A stretch of 64,000 nt of DNA. It comes from Sepiola atlantica (lineage: Eukaryota; Mollusca; Cephalopoda; Sepiida; Sepiolidae). Each line of letters opens with the position of its first letter. Position 1 is the first letter of the stretch. Made by a program: the position numbers and the translations under genes. The DNA lies in assembly GCA_963556195.1 (NCBI GenBank), contig OY744544.1:48478827-48542826 (forward strand), written 5' to 3'. Under the pieces are notes generated by a model, which saw only the letters and a list, made by a program, of their open reading frames with translations, ran no database searches and was not told the DNA's origin. This document shows positions 10,871 to 64,000 of the stretch, piece after piece.

Positions 10871-13540
10871 GCAATGGACCCGCTACAAAACTCTGACGTA
10901 ATCCTACTTTAACATGAAAGAATTAACAGCACAGTTGGTGAAAGCTAATAACTTTGAAAATTTCTATACATGGCTTCAACAACCTTTACCAATAACTTAA
11001 TTTTATTTATCAATTTTTTTTTTTAATTTAGAAAAATATTTAATTTGATGCTCTAAATCACTAATTTTATTTACTTTCGTTATTTTGTGAAATTCTGGGA
11101 TTGTTAGAGGAGAGTTCAGTTTACTTAATTCAAATCTAAAAACTAATTAAACAAGCAGCATTTTTGTTGTCTTCCATGACACGGATTTCAATAAAATAAC
11201 TGAATCTTTTTTTTCTGAGCAATTACAAAGTTAACAACTTTCTTCTATTTATCGAAGAGAATTTTCTTCCCTAAACAATTATGATTTACTCATCTGTAAT
11301 ATTTACAAATAGAAAAATATGCAATCACTGACATATTTCAGATCAAAAGAATAACAAAATCTATCATTTTATTTATATAACACACAATTTTCCCAAATCA
11401 GATTGTCATGAAATAGCTTCAAATATATTTATATATTCACTCTCTTTAACTTTTTTCTTTTTTAATATTTATTATACTTGACTTCGGTCTATAAGCCTAA
11501 CCTCCTTCTCCATTTCAGTTTTGATCTTAACACATACATCTAATCTGCATAGAAACCTTCATAGAAACTTTCTCACCAACAGATTAAACATTTAAGACAG
11601 TTAAATGAAAGTAATTCTGCTTGCCCATAAAGTCATCATAAATTAATTTCCCTTCTACTGTGCCTTTCCTATTCATTATCTTTTCTTTCCTTCCTCTCAA
11701 TTCCTTATTACAAATGGTAAGGCTATCTCCAGTGTGAAAACATCTTTTTCTCATGGCTAAAAGCTTTATTTAGTTTAGATGGCGTTTTAGTATACTTCTT
11801 CAGATATACACAAGCTAAACAAGAGAAAAAGAGATGTTTCCACATGCCATTCTCTTATCTCCGATGTGAACACGTTTTTATTTCATTTTTGTATATCTGA
11901 AGATATATATTATTATACTAAAACGTTATATGGACCGAATAATGAACCCTTTTCCCATAAAAATATATTCCAGACATTTTTCTACCATACACACACACAC
12001 ACCCACATAACGTTTCTAATATGGTGGAGTTAGGTGTATGCAATTGTTTTTTTCTGTCTGGTTAGTTTACCTGTGCAACCGAATTAGTTCAACATTTTAT
12101 GAATCTAAAAAATGAAATGGTGCAGATGAAGCAGCAAAATCATTCCGTGATAATAATATTGCTAAGAAATTATGCATCACCCACCATATTCTCCTGAACT
12201 TGCACCAACCATCTCTTTAAAAGTTTGAAAAATCGCTTGAGCAAATTAAGACTTACTTCAAAAGAAGAAAACTAAAACGAGTTAGTTTTCCTTATTAGTT
12301 GAAAACCTCGCAATTTATGTATTTATTTATTTTTTTACAAACATGGCATTAAAATCTTATTGGCAGATGAAAAGAGTTTAGAGAGAAGAATAGCGACGAC
12401 ATTAACATGTGTTAAACACATCTTAGTGATTTTTATTTTACTGAACCTTAAGAAAGAAAAAGGATAGAACTCTTGATATATATTTCTTATGATGTCTTAT
12501 AACATTAAGTTATATATATTGACCATTAAAAATGAACAATTCTATTCACTTATGTACAAGTACATTTTTTTAAATTAAAGTTTTTTATTTATACTAGTAA
12601 AAATATGCGACAGGAGATGGGGGGGCATATTTTTGTTAGTATAAATAATGTAAGTGTTGAGTTCACTAATGCACAGCCAATTGTAACAATTTCTTGTTGA
12701 CAGATACCAAATCTCCATAAGATGTTTAATTCATTTTAGTTAATTTCTTGTTTATTTTTTTCAAATTTCTTAAATATCTTCTCTTTGAATGACAAATTTG
12801 TCTTATTTCTATAATTATACATATGTTGTATAGCGAGATAATTGCTAACTAAACCGGTCTTACTATTAAACACCGAACTGGATTAAAAATAAGACCTGTC
12901 AAATAGCAGATGGACCGTCTTGCAAGCTCAAAATCCATCTGGTAACAAGCATCACATGTGGATTAGTATTCAGACACGTACCAACTACAACAGATGAAAG
13001 ATCTCTTGCTTTTTTTAGGAGATCTCTCTCGGAAAAGGATACTCCGATTTAAAACGTGCAAAGAACCTAGTTCACGTCAGCAGGTGAGCCAGAGAACTGT
13101 AGCTTGGGAAAGGTTTTCACATGCAACTACGACAAAATGTAAACCAATTCTTCTTGGTTTCAAGTGAAATGTGCCCTGAAAGGCAGTTGTGACAAAAGAA
13201 CTTACAACATGGACAGACTGCATTATATAAAACGAAAAAATGAAAAAAGTCATCCAGTGGTTATACTTTTTGGAGTGAAAGACAGAAGGCTGTAAGAGAG
13301 AAGCATGTGTAGTAATGATCCGACTATACATGTATAATTACATATTATACGTTTATGGGTCTTCGCTTTCTTCACCAATAATACCTCTGCCCTCTAAAGA
13401 TGGCAAACTTTGTGATTCAAAACACATTGTTGTTAGGTGGAAAGAAAATGTGAGTGTGCTTTTAAATAGATCCTTACTGGTCTAAGAAGAATTCATCCAG
13501 TTAATTCCACTAAACTAGCCAAAAAATTTGGCCCTTTTTC
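10871..13540. other. Intergenic AT-rich, one inverted repeat
   Basis: No gene. It contains an inverted repeat at 11783-11925 (separate entry) and a short (AC)n run near 11,990. At 13,077-13,331 (minus) a Cys-rich reading (CPCCKFFCHNC) is too short and broken to call. Confidence 0.35.
11783..11925. repeat. Short inverted repeat (MITE-like)
   Basis: The left arm starts CGTTTTAGTATA, then CTTCAGATATACA. The right arm ends with TGTATATCTGAAG, a short AT run and TATACTAAAACG. The arms are about 32-37 bp. This is the size and form of a small non-autonomous DNA transposon, but no clear target duplication was found. Confidence 0.55.
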
Positions 13541-13544
13541 TTGG

Positions 13545-13930
13545 AGAAGTCAATACTGCCATTCACAAATTGAATAATGGTAAATCACCAGGTTAAGTGC
13601 AGAAATGTTTAAATCTGGAAGTGAAATGTTAATGTTATTCCACTGTAAAAGATCTGAAAGATTCTATCATGGTAATTACGAAGAAAAAATGATTGTAGAA
13701 ACTATCATGTTGATGAAGCCATTCTGGAATCACCGAAGAATAACTGTCTTAGAAATGATTGAAGAAATGCAAGAAAAATGTATTGAGCAGAGAGTGGACA
13801 GTTATCAGGTATTTGTCTTAAAAGTTTTTGCTATCATTAATTTGTCGCAGATATTAAAGCAATTAGTTGTCCTGATCAATTTATTTTTATATTGAAACTT
13901 TATCATGATGACACAAGAATATGGATTTAT
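13545..13930 (+). pseudogene. LINE reverse transcriptase remnant
   Basis: Broken frames read AIHKLNNGKSPG near 13,560, then AEMFKSGSEML at 13,599, then MQEKCIEQRVDSYQVFVLK at 13,767, which matches the 'DLYxxFVDLTKAFD' region of non-LTR RTs in form. Several stops; not functional. Confidence 0.55.
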
Positions 13931-14135
13931 ATCAGCGGTAAGCTAACTAATCCTGTTTCAGTAAGGAACTAGCTGTACATTACCTAGGTTGCAATAAAGT
14001 CATTTTAGCTTTTAATTGTTTGCACATCATTAAAATTAAAGTAGATAGCAACTATTATATTCAATTTAAGATGAGTTATCCCCCTTGTTGATTTTTATTT
14101 TATGTGATTATTAAAAATGCTTTATATTAGTTGGC

Positions 14136-14370
14136 ATAGTTTGTCTTGCACACAAACTGGTTATCACCTCTCAACCTACCAGTAATTCCACTGCACTTCT
14201 TGTATAGTCAATGCTTACAAATACCAGAAAAAATTAAGTTGCACAAACTGAGTTGCACAAACTGAGCAGGGGAACTTTGCTCTTTCTGAGGACTCTCCAA
14301 CACTACAACAGTGATCTAGGAAACATTTATTCTCAGACATTCACTTTCCATAGTATTCCTATCTCTCTCC
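14136..14370 (-). repeat. RTE-like LINE 3' fragment
   Basis: It shares blocks with 10,600-10,700 ('aaactggttatc', 'taattcc.ctgcactt', 'caacactacaac'). It is the same retroelement family as 10280-10870, very short and decayed. Confidence 0.5.
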
Positions 14371-15600
14371 ACCTATATATATATAGGTATTTATCTTTTT
14401 TTTCCCTTATGTATGTATGAATATATACATACATACACACACACACATGCATCCATGCTGATAGCTATGTATCCTGTGTCAGAGACACATAAAAATTTAA
14501 AAGGATGCAGTCCCAGGACCACACAGAAATCTTTTTATATAAAAAAGAACAAAACAAAAAAAAAAAAACCCACAAAACAATACATTGCAATGCACAGTAA
14601 TTCCTTCTGGGGTGTGAGTTCTCTGTTAAGTGACTTTGCTTTCTTTTAATATTTTTTTTTTACCTCCTGTTTTTTTCCTTTTCTTCCTCCACCATGTTTT
14701 CTTTGCAATATAATTTTGTGGTATAAATCGGTGAAATACATTTCAATATTTTCTTAAAAACGGAATTACATGAATGGGTGTGAGATGGTTTTAACTTGTT
14801 TCATCAATAAAGATTTCTCATCTCTTTACCTTCTTCACGTTCATCTATGTAAATTCAACCTTTATTTATAAATTTATCGTTCTCTCTATCTACTTAATTT
14901 AAATATACTATTCAATATATATAATTTTGTTCATAAAGCTTAAAGAAAAGCATCAATGATGCAAAAAGTAGATGATAAATTCCAACAAAGTTAAATTCAG
15001 TAAATATTACAACGGAAGAAGAACCAGTTTGAATCTGCATTTGAATAACTAAAATTACTAAAAACTAACAATTGCATTATTATAAGCCAAAGTCGGCTGA
15101 ATGACATTTACCCTTGACATACAAAAAGGTTTTGAATACAACTACTATTGCAGGGATTATCATTTCCAATCATTTCAAAATTTTATGAATGTCAATTTTG
15201 TTATTCAATTGAATTCATTCATTTATTTATATTTTAAGAAAATTACACATTATATTTATTTAAAGCAGAGAGTGGATTCGTTTTTGGGTTTCCAGAATTC
15301 GCAAAAGTGAATTTATTTGTCATGGGTCCAGAGAGAGTGGGGGGAAAAGAGTGCGGGACAATTTAGTAGAAATTTTTACAGGTTCAGTTAATACAAGGGT
15401 TTGTTCTGAGTCATAGCATAAATGGAGGTTCATTTGGAGTCATAAAAGGGACCTATAAAATTTTTCTGGGATCCATGAATCATGGGTCCCAGGAAAAGTC
15501 ATGATGATTCACTAAATTAAAAAGCTACTAGCATCATTGTATATAATACATATATCTATCTATATATAAAAACTCTAGACCATTATATCTCAGTTGCTTT
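14371..15600. other. Intergenic, microsatellites only
   Basis: Contains short (TA)n, (CA)n and poly-A runs around 14,376-14,450 and 14,555-14,570. No gene recognised. Confidence 0.4.
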
Positions 15601-15609
15601 ACTACCCCA

Positions 15610-18000
15610 ACCATTAGCAGTTTTATTATTTCTCATCACCACCTAGTAAATGCTAAACTTCTTTCTGGCCAACACTATGGATTTAAGCAAGCCTGTTCTA
15701 TTGTGGGCATACAAAAAGTCATCTCTGAATAAGGTAGGTAAAGTTAGGGCGGTAGCGCTTTATATATAAAAAGCCTTTGACAAGGTCTGGCATACAGGTC
15801 TCAAGAAAATTAATTTGTATGACATTACTGGATAAATATCTAATATAATCAGATCCTTCTTAGCCAAAAGAAAGATCCAAGTAATCCTCGATTGCTCTAC
15901 ACCAAAACATGACATTAATACGGGTGTACCCCAGGAGTCGATCTTTGGACCTTTATTATTCCTGATTTTCATAAACGACCGCCTTAATGCAATTGCGCCA
16001 GAGATGGGTATATTTGTTGATGACACCACACTCTATTCTCGACATGTGGGCAAAACGAACGCACAAATATTCAAGGCAATGGCTGAATCCTTAAAAAATG
16101 ACCTCCAGTCTGCAGTGGACTGGGGCCAAAACTGGATGGTTACGTTTAATGCTAAGATCACAAAGCTGCTCTGTTTTAGCAACTATAAGAAACCCTAACC
16201 CAATCATCAATTGCTATGGCTAATCGCACCCTACCGAAAGTTCAACATTCAAACTCCTTGGCCTAACATTTACAGGTAACATGAATTAGAACAAATACAG
16301 GATAAGTCAAAATGCACGCAAATTTATATTGAACAAAATTATTCTACCAATCATATATTAGTTAACATTATTTATATATATATATATATTTGATATATGC
16401 ATGGCGTTTGTATAATTAATGATATTTATACTTTACAGCTCATTATTTACATCATGTCACTTGATTTGGAAACTAGACTGGAACTAGTAAAATTGTATTA
16501 TTAGAATAATGAAAATGCAGCTGCAACAATGAGAAGATACAAAAAGATAAAAGCCATGCGAAGTCATCCATTTTCTTTTATTTACTCTGATATGATTGAT
16601 AAAAAAATTTGAGAGCACAAAAACACTCTATGATTTATAAAGCGGCAGGTCATCAGTAGAGGAAAATCGTGTGGGTGCTGTTGTATGGGCAGTCACAATC
16701 TAACAGTCAACTAATCCACTTGGCCATGCAAGTTCAAGAGTGTAGCTGAACTCACATGCATTCCTCAACGCAGTGTTACACAAATTCTTCATCAAGGTAT
16801 GCAGCCTTACCGCATCAGCCTAGTCCAATCTATCGATGATGAAGACAACCCAAAACAACTTGCTTTCGCAAATTGGGTTATGGAAAATCAGTTGGTGATA
16901 AAAGATGTGCTGTGGTCAGTCGAGGTTTATTTCTCGCTTGACGACTTGGTTAACCGCCACAACTGTGTAATTTGGAGCTTTGAAAATCCAAAAGCGGTTT
17001 TATCTAAAAGTCTGCATCCAGAAAAGTTGTGTGTATGGATGGCATTTAGTGCCGAATATTGATTGCAACCATTCTTCTTCGACTCGACAATTGATCGAGT
17101 GAATTCTACTGCCCTGCTTTGCGATCATTTCATCCCTCAGTTAGAGAAAGTGTAAAATGAGGAATGTTGTCTTTCAACACAACGAAGCTCCCCACTATTC
17201 GGTGTTGGCTCAAAACTTTCTGGCTTCAAAATTTCAATAATATTGTGTGATTGGCCGAGGATACGGAACGCTGGACTTCTATTTTTGGAGCATGCTGAAG
17301 GCTTGTATATTCCATCAATTTCAGCCTAACAATCGTAATGAGCTCAAAGATTGCATCATTTAACAGGTAAATAAAGTTTCCTGTGATGAACTTGGGTGTG
17401 CCGTGAATAATTTGGTGAAACGTGCAGAACTGGTGATTAAAGAAGGATGCGGTATAATTGAACATTTGTTGTAATGTTACAAACCCCATTAACTCTGCTT
17501 TCTTTTGATTACATTTAGTTTCATTTAATAGACATTTAATAAAAACTTTATAATTTGCGTGCATTTTGACTCACCCCATACATAGAAGATACTGCCAAGT
17601 CAGCTACAAAGAAGGTGGGCTCCCTCTACCAGGTTAGAAAACTTCTCACACCTGCCAGTAACCTATTCGCCCATACATGGTGTATTGTTGTCACATCTGG
17701 GCTAGTGCAGCAAACACTAGTCTTTCCTTCTTAGACATGATTAAAAAAAAAGCTTCTAACCCAATAGGTCAAACACCGTCTACTAAGCTCCAGCCCATGA
17801 TGCGCCCCTGTGCTTGCCTTTAGAATCCCATCCCTGCTCCCCTGACAGTCAGTTGATATAACATGCAGAAATTTAAATGTAATGTGAACAAACATCTTGT
17901 TGCACAACTCCCCAGTTAGGATGCCCCTATAAAGCTGGTCTAGCTCTTATGTCTCAGTGGCAATGTGCCTTGTTTGAGGTGAATATCTAATAAAAATAAA
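15610..18000 (+). mobile_element. Jockey-like LINE, copy 2, split by a mariner
   Basis: Same family as 4084-5940 but on the plus strand. It has VNAKLLSGQHYGFKQA, then KAFDKVWH, NTGVPQESIFGPLLFLIFIND and the active-site region GIFVDDTTLYSRHVGKT (FVDD replaces FADD) at 16004-16198. At 16,297 it is interrupted by a 1.28-kb mariner and resumes at 17,581 (KKVGSLYQVRKLLTP). The 3' end, 'tgccttgtttgaggtgaa' followed by an A-rich tail, is at about 17,960-18,000. It is 5' truncated and contains stops. Confidence 0.87.
16298..17578 (+). mobile_element. mariner-type DNA transposon inside LINE copy 2
   Basis: 1,281 bp. The terminal inverted repeats share 'AAGTCAAAATGCACGCAAAT' or 'GAGTCAAAATGCACGCAAAT' near each end. 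Both sides carry TA (16296-16297 and 17579-17580), and removing one TA plus the element restores the LINE reading seen in copy 1. The transposase starts near 16,454 (MSLDLETRLELVKLYY, then a stop) and is recognisable at 16799-17062 (VNRHNCVIWS ... KLCVWMAFSA). It has stops and is inactive. Confidence 0.9.
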
Positions 18001-18902
18001 AAAGTCTTTTATATCTATCTATATATATCTATCTATACATATATATATTAATATTTTATAAGGAGTTGACAGGTTATCACACACAATGATAAGAGTTCTA
18101 ATCAAATAAAAAATATTTTCACCTACACTATTTTCATTTCACATGTTTATCAGAATATCAAAGAAAATAATGTAAGAAGAGGAGTCCGAACAGTACACAT
18201 GTTGTTTAACTGAATTTAATGTTCTTTAAGAGAGATACTTTTCTCAAAATGAATTATTTGGAGCAGAGTCTATCTTTAACTGGAGAAGAAAATAAATATT
18301 TTTAGATAATATAAGGATAACTGAAAAAGAGTGGAATTCAAATTATTGTTTCTGGAAAACAGGGTGAGATGTATAAGAACCGACAAAGACGGAGTACTTC
18401 CTGCTAGCCTGACTCAGCGATGTGACTAACTGAAAACTGAATAAAATGCTAACTACGGCTTTGTTTTCTTTGAAATGTTTACCAGAGATTATATGAAGGT
18501 AGTGGGAGTGTACCTGGAGTATGGCTAACCGATAGACACATATGAGGAGCAGGTAGAGAGAGAGGGGGGTATGTACCTGGAGTGCGGCTAATAAACTCAC
18601 ATAGAAGGTGAGAGTGTACCCAAAGTATAGCTTACCAATAAACTCATAATCGGTTTCGAAGGAAAACAATACATGTTAAAATATTATTTTAATGCATATC
18701 AAAGACAAATGTTTTGCATTTAAAAATGTTAAGAAAAATAAATAAATCAACTAATTTAACTACTAAGACATTTAATTTTTTAATTTTTTCTTTATTAAAC
18801 CTGTAATGAAAGATTTGATAAAGCTCTTCTTCACTAGAGAAGCAATGAATGGCTGATTAATTTACACTAAAATGATTAGCTCAATATTCAATGTAAAAAT
18901 AT

Positions 18903-18934
<32 letters not shown>

Positions 18935-20559
18935 GTATATAACATTATATAATATATATATAACATTATATAATATATATATATATATATATATATGCAT
19001 ATAACATTATATAATATATACTGTTATAATTTGTATAACATTACATAATATGTGTCTCTCTATATATATATATGTGTGTGTGTGTGTGTAATATATATTA
19101 AAGAAATGTTATACATATTATGGATACCATAAGATTATATAATGTGTATAACATTATCTAACATAGAATATATATATAATATACTTTTAACATTATATAA
19201 TATCTATTATAATATGTAACATTATATAATAGATATATACATATAACATAATATACATTTAATATTATATAGTATATTATAATACAAAATATTATATGAT
19301 ACAAAATATATATACTTGTCTGAATGAATTTGAAACAAAAACAACAATCTTAAATAAGATTAAAATAACTAAGTACACACACAAAATAAATGCCTAGTAG
19401 AAATTATTAAGACATGGATAGTTTGCCTTTTTGTTTATAATTCATTTAAAAAAATGATAATGTACTTAAACCACAAGAAATGTACAAGGAAGTACACATA
19501 ATAGTATTTAATTTTATAAATATAAAATAATGAAGAAAGTAAGAGAAGGAATTGATAAAAAATAAAGAGACAAATAAATAAGAAACAGAGTCGAAGAAAA
19601 TCTGAAAAAACTGAATCTTGTGAACACATTCAGCCAAAAATGTTCAATATGAATAATGAAGCAATTTACCTGAATGGACACTTGGGTTCAAAATAGAGAT
19701 TTGTTTTTGAGACAACTGGAATTCAGATAACGTAAATTAATTTTTATTCATACAAATGAAGATATGTTGCGGATTAACAAACTAATAATATTGGAGTTTG
19801 TTTGACTTTGAGTAAAGGAAAAATCCAACTTGAATTGTAAAAACTGAAATATTAGAATGGTTCAAGTGAAAATTCCACATTCAACCAGAAATACATTTTG
19901 TCTCAGTAAGAATGAAAATGAGAATGTTATTTGATCCGTTTTTCAGTAAAATTCTTCATGAAACAGAAACAGCCATACACACAGTCACTTGTACAGACCA
20001 AACACTTGACGTGCACAATTATTTCAGAGAAAATCCTATCATTCACTAACCAAAAATGAATAATATGCAAAACCAAAGAACATGTCAAAATAAGTTTCAA
20101 ATAATAATAATAATAAAAAACACTTTAAATAATGAACTAAATAGACAATTTGGCATACATACACAAACTTGCATGACTCAATCAACTTTCTCAGCCAAGT
20201 GAACAAAAACAAAAAAATCACTGATGGAACCCAAAAAGCAAAATATATTAAATTCTACTTAATAAAATATCTATCAATTAATCTGTTAATTTTTTTAAAA
20301 CTGAGAATTATTGAAGGGAAAGAAAATACTGTTACTGCAACATAATGACGGAATAATGTTATAAAAATGATTTAAACATATGTTTAAAGCAAGTATTCTA
20401 TCGCCAAAGTAAAGACAAGCCTCCAACTCCTTTTGCCATCATGTGATTTCATTCTTTTTTCGTATACAGTATGGTATTCAATATCGTTTTACAATGTTTT
20501 CCACTCCTCATAGCATGCATGAAAGCAGTGCAACAAGATGAGTAGGAAAAGATAGAAAT
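18001..20559. other. Intergenic AT-rich, microsatellite block
   Basis: 18,899-19,310 is a degenerate AT array built on 'ataacattatataatatat' (separate entry). The rest has no recognised gene; frames of 60-108 residues are chance. It lies just downstream of the PI3K gene 3' end. Confidence 0.4.
18899..19310. repeat. AT-rich degenerate tandem array
   Basis: Repeated blocks of 'ataacattatataatat' mixed with (TA)n runs and one (TG)n at 19,073-19,090. The words pair with themselves, so the array can form alternating hairpins. It looks like simple-sequence expansion. Confidence 0.75.
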
Positions 20560-20830
20560 CTCACAAAGCCTAACCATGCACCTTTTATTATTCGCTTCTG
20601 TCAACATGGAAAGGCGACATTTGCTGCTTTTCTTCATATTCTTTTCATTTCATTCTTTTTACATAGTTTCTGAAATGTCTCCCCTCACCCCTCCCATTTG
20701 TGTTTCTTTCCCCATTGTATTTTTGTCCATCATTCAGCAGAGAAAATGTCCAGCCCAATATATGATGATGATGATGATGATGCCAACCAGAGCTGATCAA
20801 GCCAAAGAAGACTGGAGTAATGATAATAAT
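20560..20830 (-). other. PIK3CA: PIK3CA 3' UTR with candidate poly(A) signal
   Basis: This is the sequence after the stop codon. On the minus strand an AATAAA lies at 20589-20584, about 245 nt past the stop, the first canonical signal I noticed. A short (ATC)n run on the gene strand lies around 20,762-20,782. The true end needs transcript data. Confidence 0.4.
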
Positions 20831-63875
<43,045 letters not shown>

Positions 63876-64000
63876 CTAAATCAAAAAATATTAATAATTA
63901 TCAGTGAAATATCAATACAAACTAGTTTTTATCTTAAAATGAGTAATAATATTTAACATATCACAGTAAGTGTTTCTTTGTGTCAGAACAAGACAAAATT

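Noticed and set aside
13077..13331. Cys-rich minus-strand reading possibly related to a zinc finger
   Set aside because: The Cys pairs and a 'KPFPSYSSLAHLLT' piece are in frames broken by stops, and no full C2H2 unit can be placed.

Overview
This is animal nuclear DNA, most likely from a coleoid cephalopod such as an octopus. It is AT-rich and dominated by introns. It carries copies of a repeat whose head includes 'catgctggcatgtgttgg' and whose body includes 'ggatgcccttcct', which I recall as common in octopus and squid DNA. It also holds many decayed retroelement pieces and three mariner elements. Bacterial-style gene calling does not apply: most open frames here are short chance frames or readings through tandem repeats.

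The one host gene I can support is on the minus strand. It is the 3' half of a class IA phosphoinositide 3-kinase catalytic subunit, closest to p110-alpha (PIK3CA). I traced fifteen coding exons by hand, from 63,875 down to a TGA stop at 20,831. All have GT-AG boundaries and compatible phases, and they join into 1,980 nt (659 residues plus stop) with no frameshift. They cover the end of the C2 domain, the helical domain and the whole kinase domain. The upstream exons (p85-binding, Ras-binding and early C2) must lie beyond 64,000.

Layout. Positions 1-20,500 are intergenic and made of repeat debris: a Gypsy protease fragment (2.5 kb), a Jockey-like LINE (4.1-5.9 kb, minus), RTE-like LINE fragments (9-14 kb), and a second Jockey-like LINE (15.6-18.0 kb, plus) split by a mariner with an exact TA duplication. 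The PI3K gene runs from 20.8 kb to the window end. Its introns hold a 104-bp dimeric satellite (25.9-27.1 kb), two purine-rich arrays with a Gypsy remnant between them (30.0-35.0 kb), fold-back and inverted repeats (38.9-42.9 kb), two more mariners (41.3 and 46.9 kb), a 31-bp minisatellite (50.7-51.3 kb) and further fold-back elements (52.1, 55-57 and 59 kb).

I see no new multi-gene system. The most interesting signals concern RNA processing of the PI3K transcript. On the gene strand, every unit of the 31-bp array carries a strong-looking acceptor, a 6-nt in-frame mini-exon and a donor, about 100 bp upstream of a real acceptor. Inverted copies of one repeat flank exon 9. Intron 11 is nearly filled by pyrimidine-rich arrays lacking AG. 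The position matching the human hotspot His1047 is tyrosine. A near-perfect 34-bp hairpin lies in the intergenic part at 447-518.
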